Origin: a bacterium 210820-DFI.6.37
GTDB lineage: Bacteria > Bacillota > Clostridia > Peptostreptococcales > Anaerovoracaceae
Reading direction: 5' to 3'
Length of the DNA: 31,753 nucleotides
NCBI GenBank assembly: GCA_020558355.1
Contig: JAJCKG010000025.1
Coordinates: 1 to 31,753 of the forward strand
Made by a program: the position numbers and the translations under genes. The notes beneath the pieces were generated by a model. It was not told the DNA's origin. It searched no databases and saw only the letters and a list, made by a program, of their open reading frames with translations. The stretch's first letter is position 1; each line of letters begins with the position of its first letter. Below are positions 31,603-31,753 of the stretch, one piece after another.

Positions 31603-31753
31603 ATGGTCACCATTGGAGCCGAATTGGGTTCAATGGCGACCGTACCTAGGTCAAAAACTGGAATTGGCGACAGCCTGCGGCAGCGGCGCGCCAATTCCCC
31701 TCTGTGAGAAACAACGCTAATATGAGCTTAGCTTGTTTCCACAGGGGTATTTT
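31603..31753. other. Unassigned GC-rich sequence at the window edge
   Basis: After the RmlA match ends there is no convincing gene. The bases around 31608-31650 (GGTCACCATTGGAGCCGAAT and on) do not continue RmlA and look like joined foreign DNA. GTTTCCACAGGGGTATTTT at the edge partly repeats the GTTTCC...CAGGGGAATT near 31301-31324. Confidence 0.35.

Noticed and set aside
1..31753. CRISPR arrays, tRNA, rRNA genes or a complete prophage
   Set aside because: No spaced direct repeats, cloverleaf or rRNA sequence was seen. The CI/Cro-like pair has no structural or integrase genes near it.

Overview
This window looks like chromosome of a Gram-positive anaerobe of the Clostridia. It carries a full-length pyruvate:ferredoxin oxidoreductase, Shine-Dalgarno sites of the AGGAGG type, LytR-CpsA-Psr (LCP) and CpsB-type wall-polysaccharide genes, and no outer-membrane genes. 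I cannot name a species.

Left part (1-8722) is ordinary and fairly GC-rich. It holds the end of tuf, the PFOR gene nifJ, a membrane protein with a long acidic linker, agmatinase speB, a divergent LuxR-type regulator, and a back-to-back CI-like/Cro-like regulator pair.

Centre (8723-29620) is a cell-surface glycan locus. It opens with a promoter, a dyad operator and a leader terminator. Two GC-rich genes for a UDP-4-amino-4,6-dideoxy sugar follow (PglF-type dehydratase, PglE-type aminotransferase). Base composition then drops sharply into an AT-rich, evidently swapped cassette: hexapeptide acyltransferase, PglC-like phosphoglycosyl transferase, LpxD-like N-acyltransferase, PIG-L deacetylase, ATP-grasp enzyme, two tandem NeuD-like proteins, Wzx flippase, metallo-beta-lactamase hydrolase and Wzy polymerase. 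Interleaved is a small private acyl-synthesis set: two ketoreductases (SDR), two KAS III enzymes, one acyl carrier protein, an AMP-forming ligase and a phosphopantetheinyl transferase. Decayed copies of KAS III, ACP and probably SDR lie between the intact ones. No ordinary glycosyltransferase is visible.

My reading is that the acyl set makes a beta-hydroxyacyl-ACP. The LpxD-like enzyme would place that acyl group on an amine of the UDP-sugar, with the deacetylase possibly exposing the amine, much as LpxC and LpxD act in lipid A synthesis. The sugar would then enter a PGT/Wzx/Wzy/LCP pathway and be attached to the wall. The locus is also degenerating: the ligase is fused in frame to the first ~50 residues of a CpsB phosphatase, and the PPTase carries a one-base frameshift.

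Right part (29621-31753) is a mosaic: an ISL3-family insertion sequence with 20-bp ends, then GC-rich debris containing a frameshifted internal piece of rmlA.
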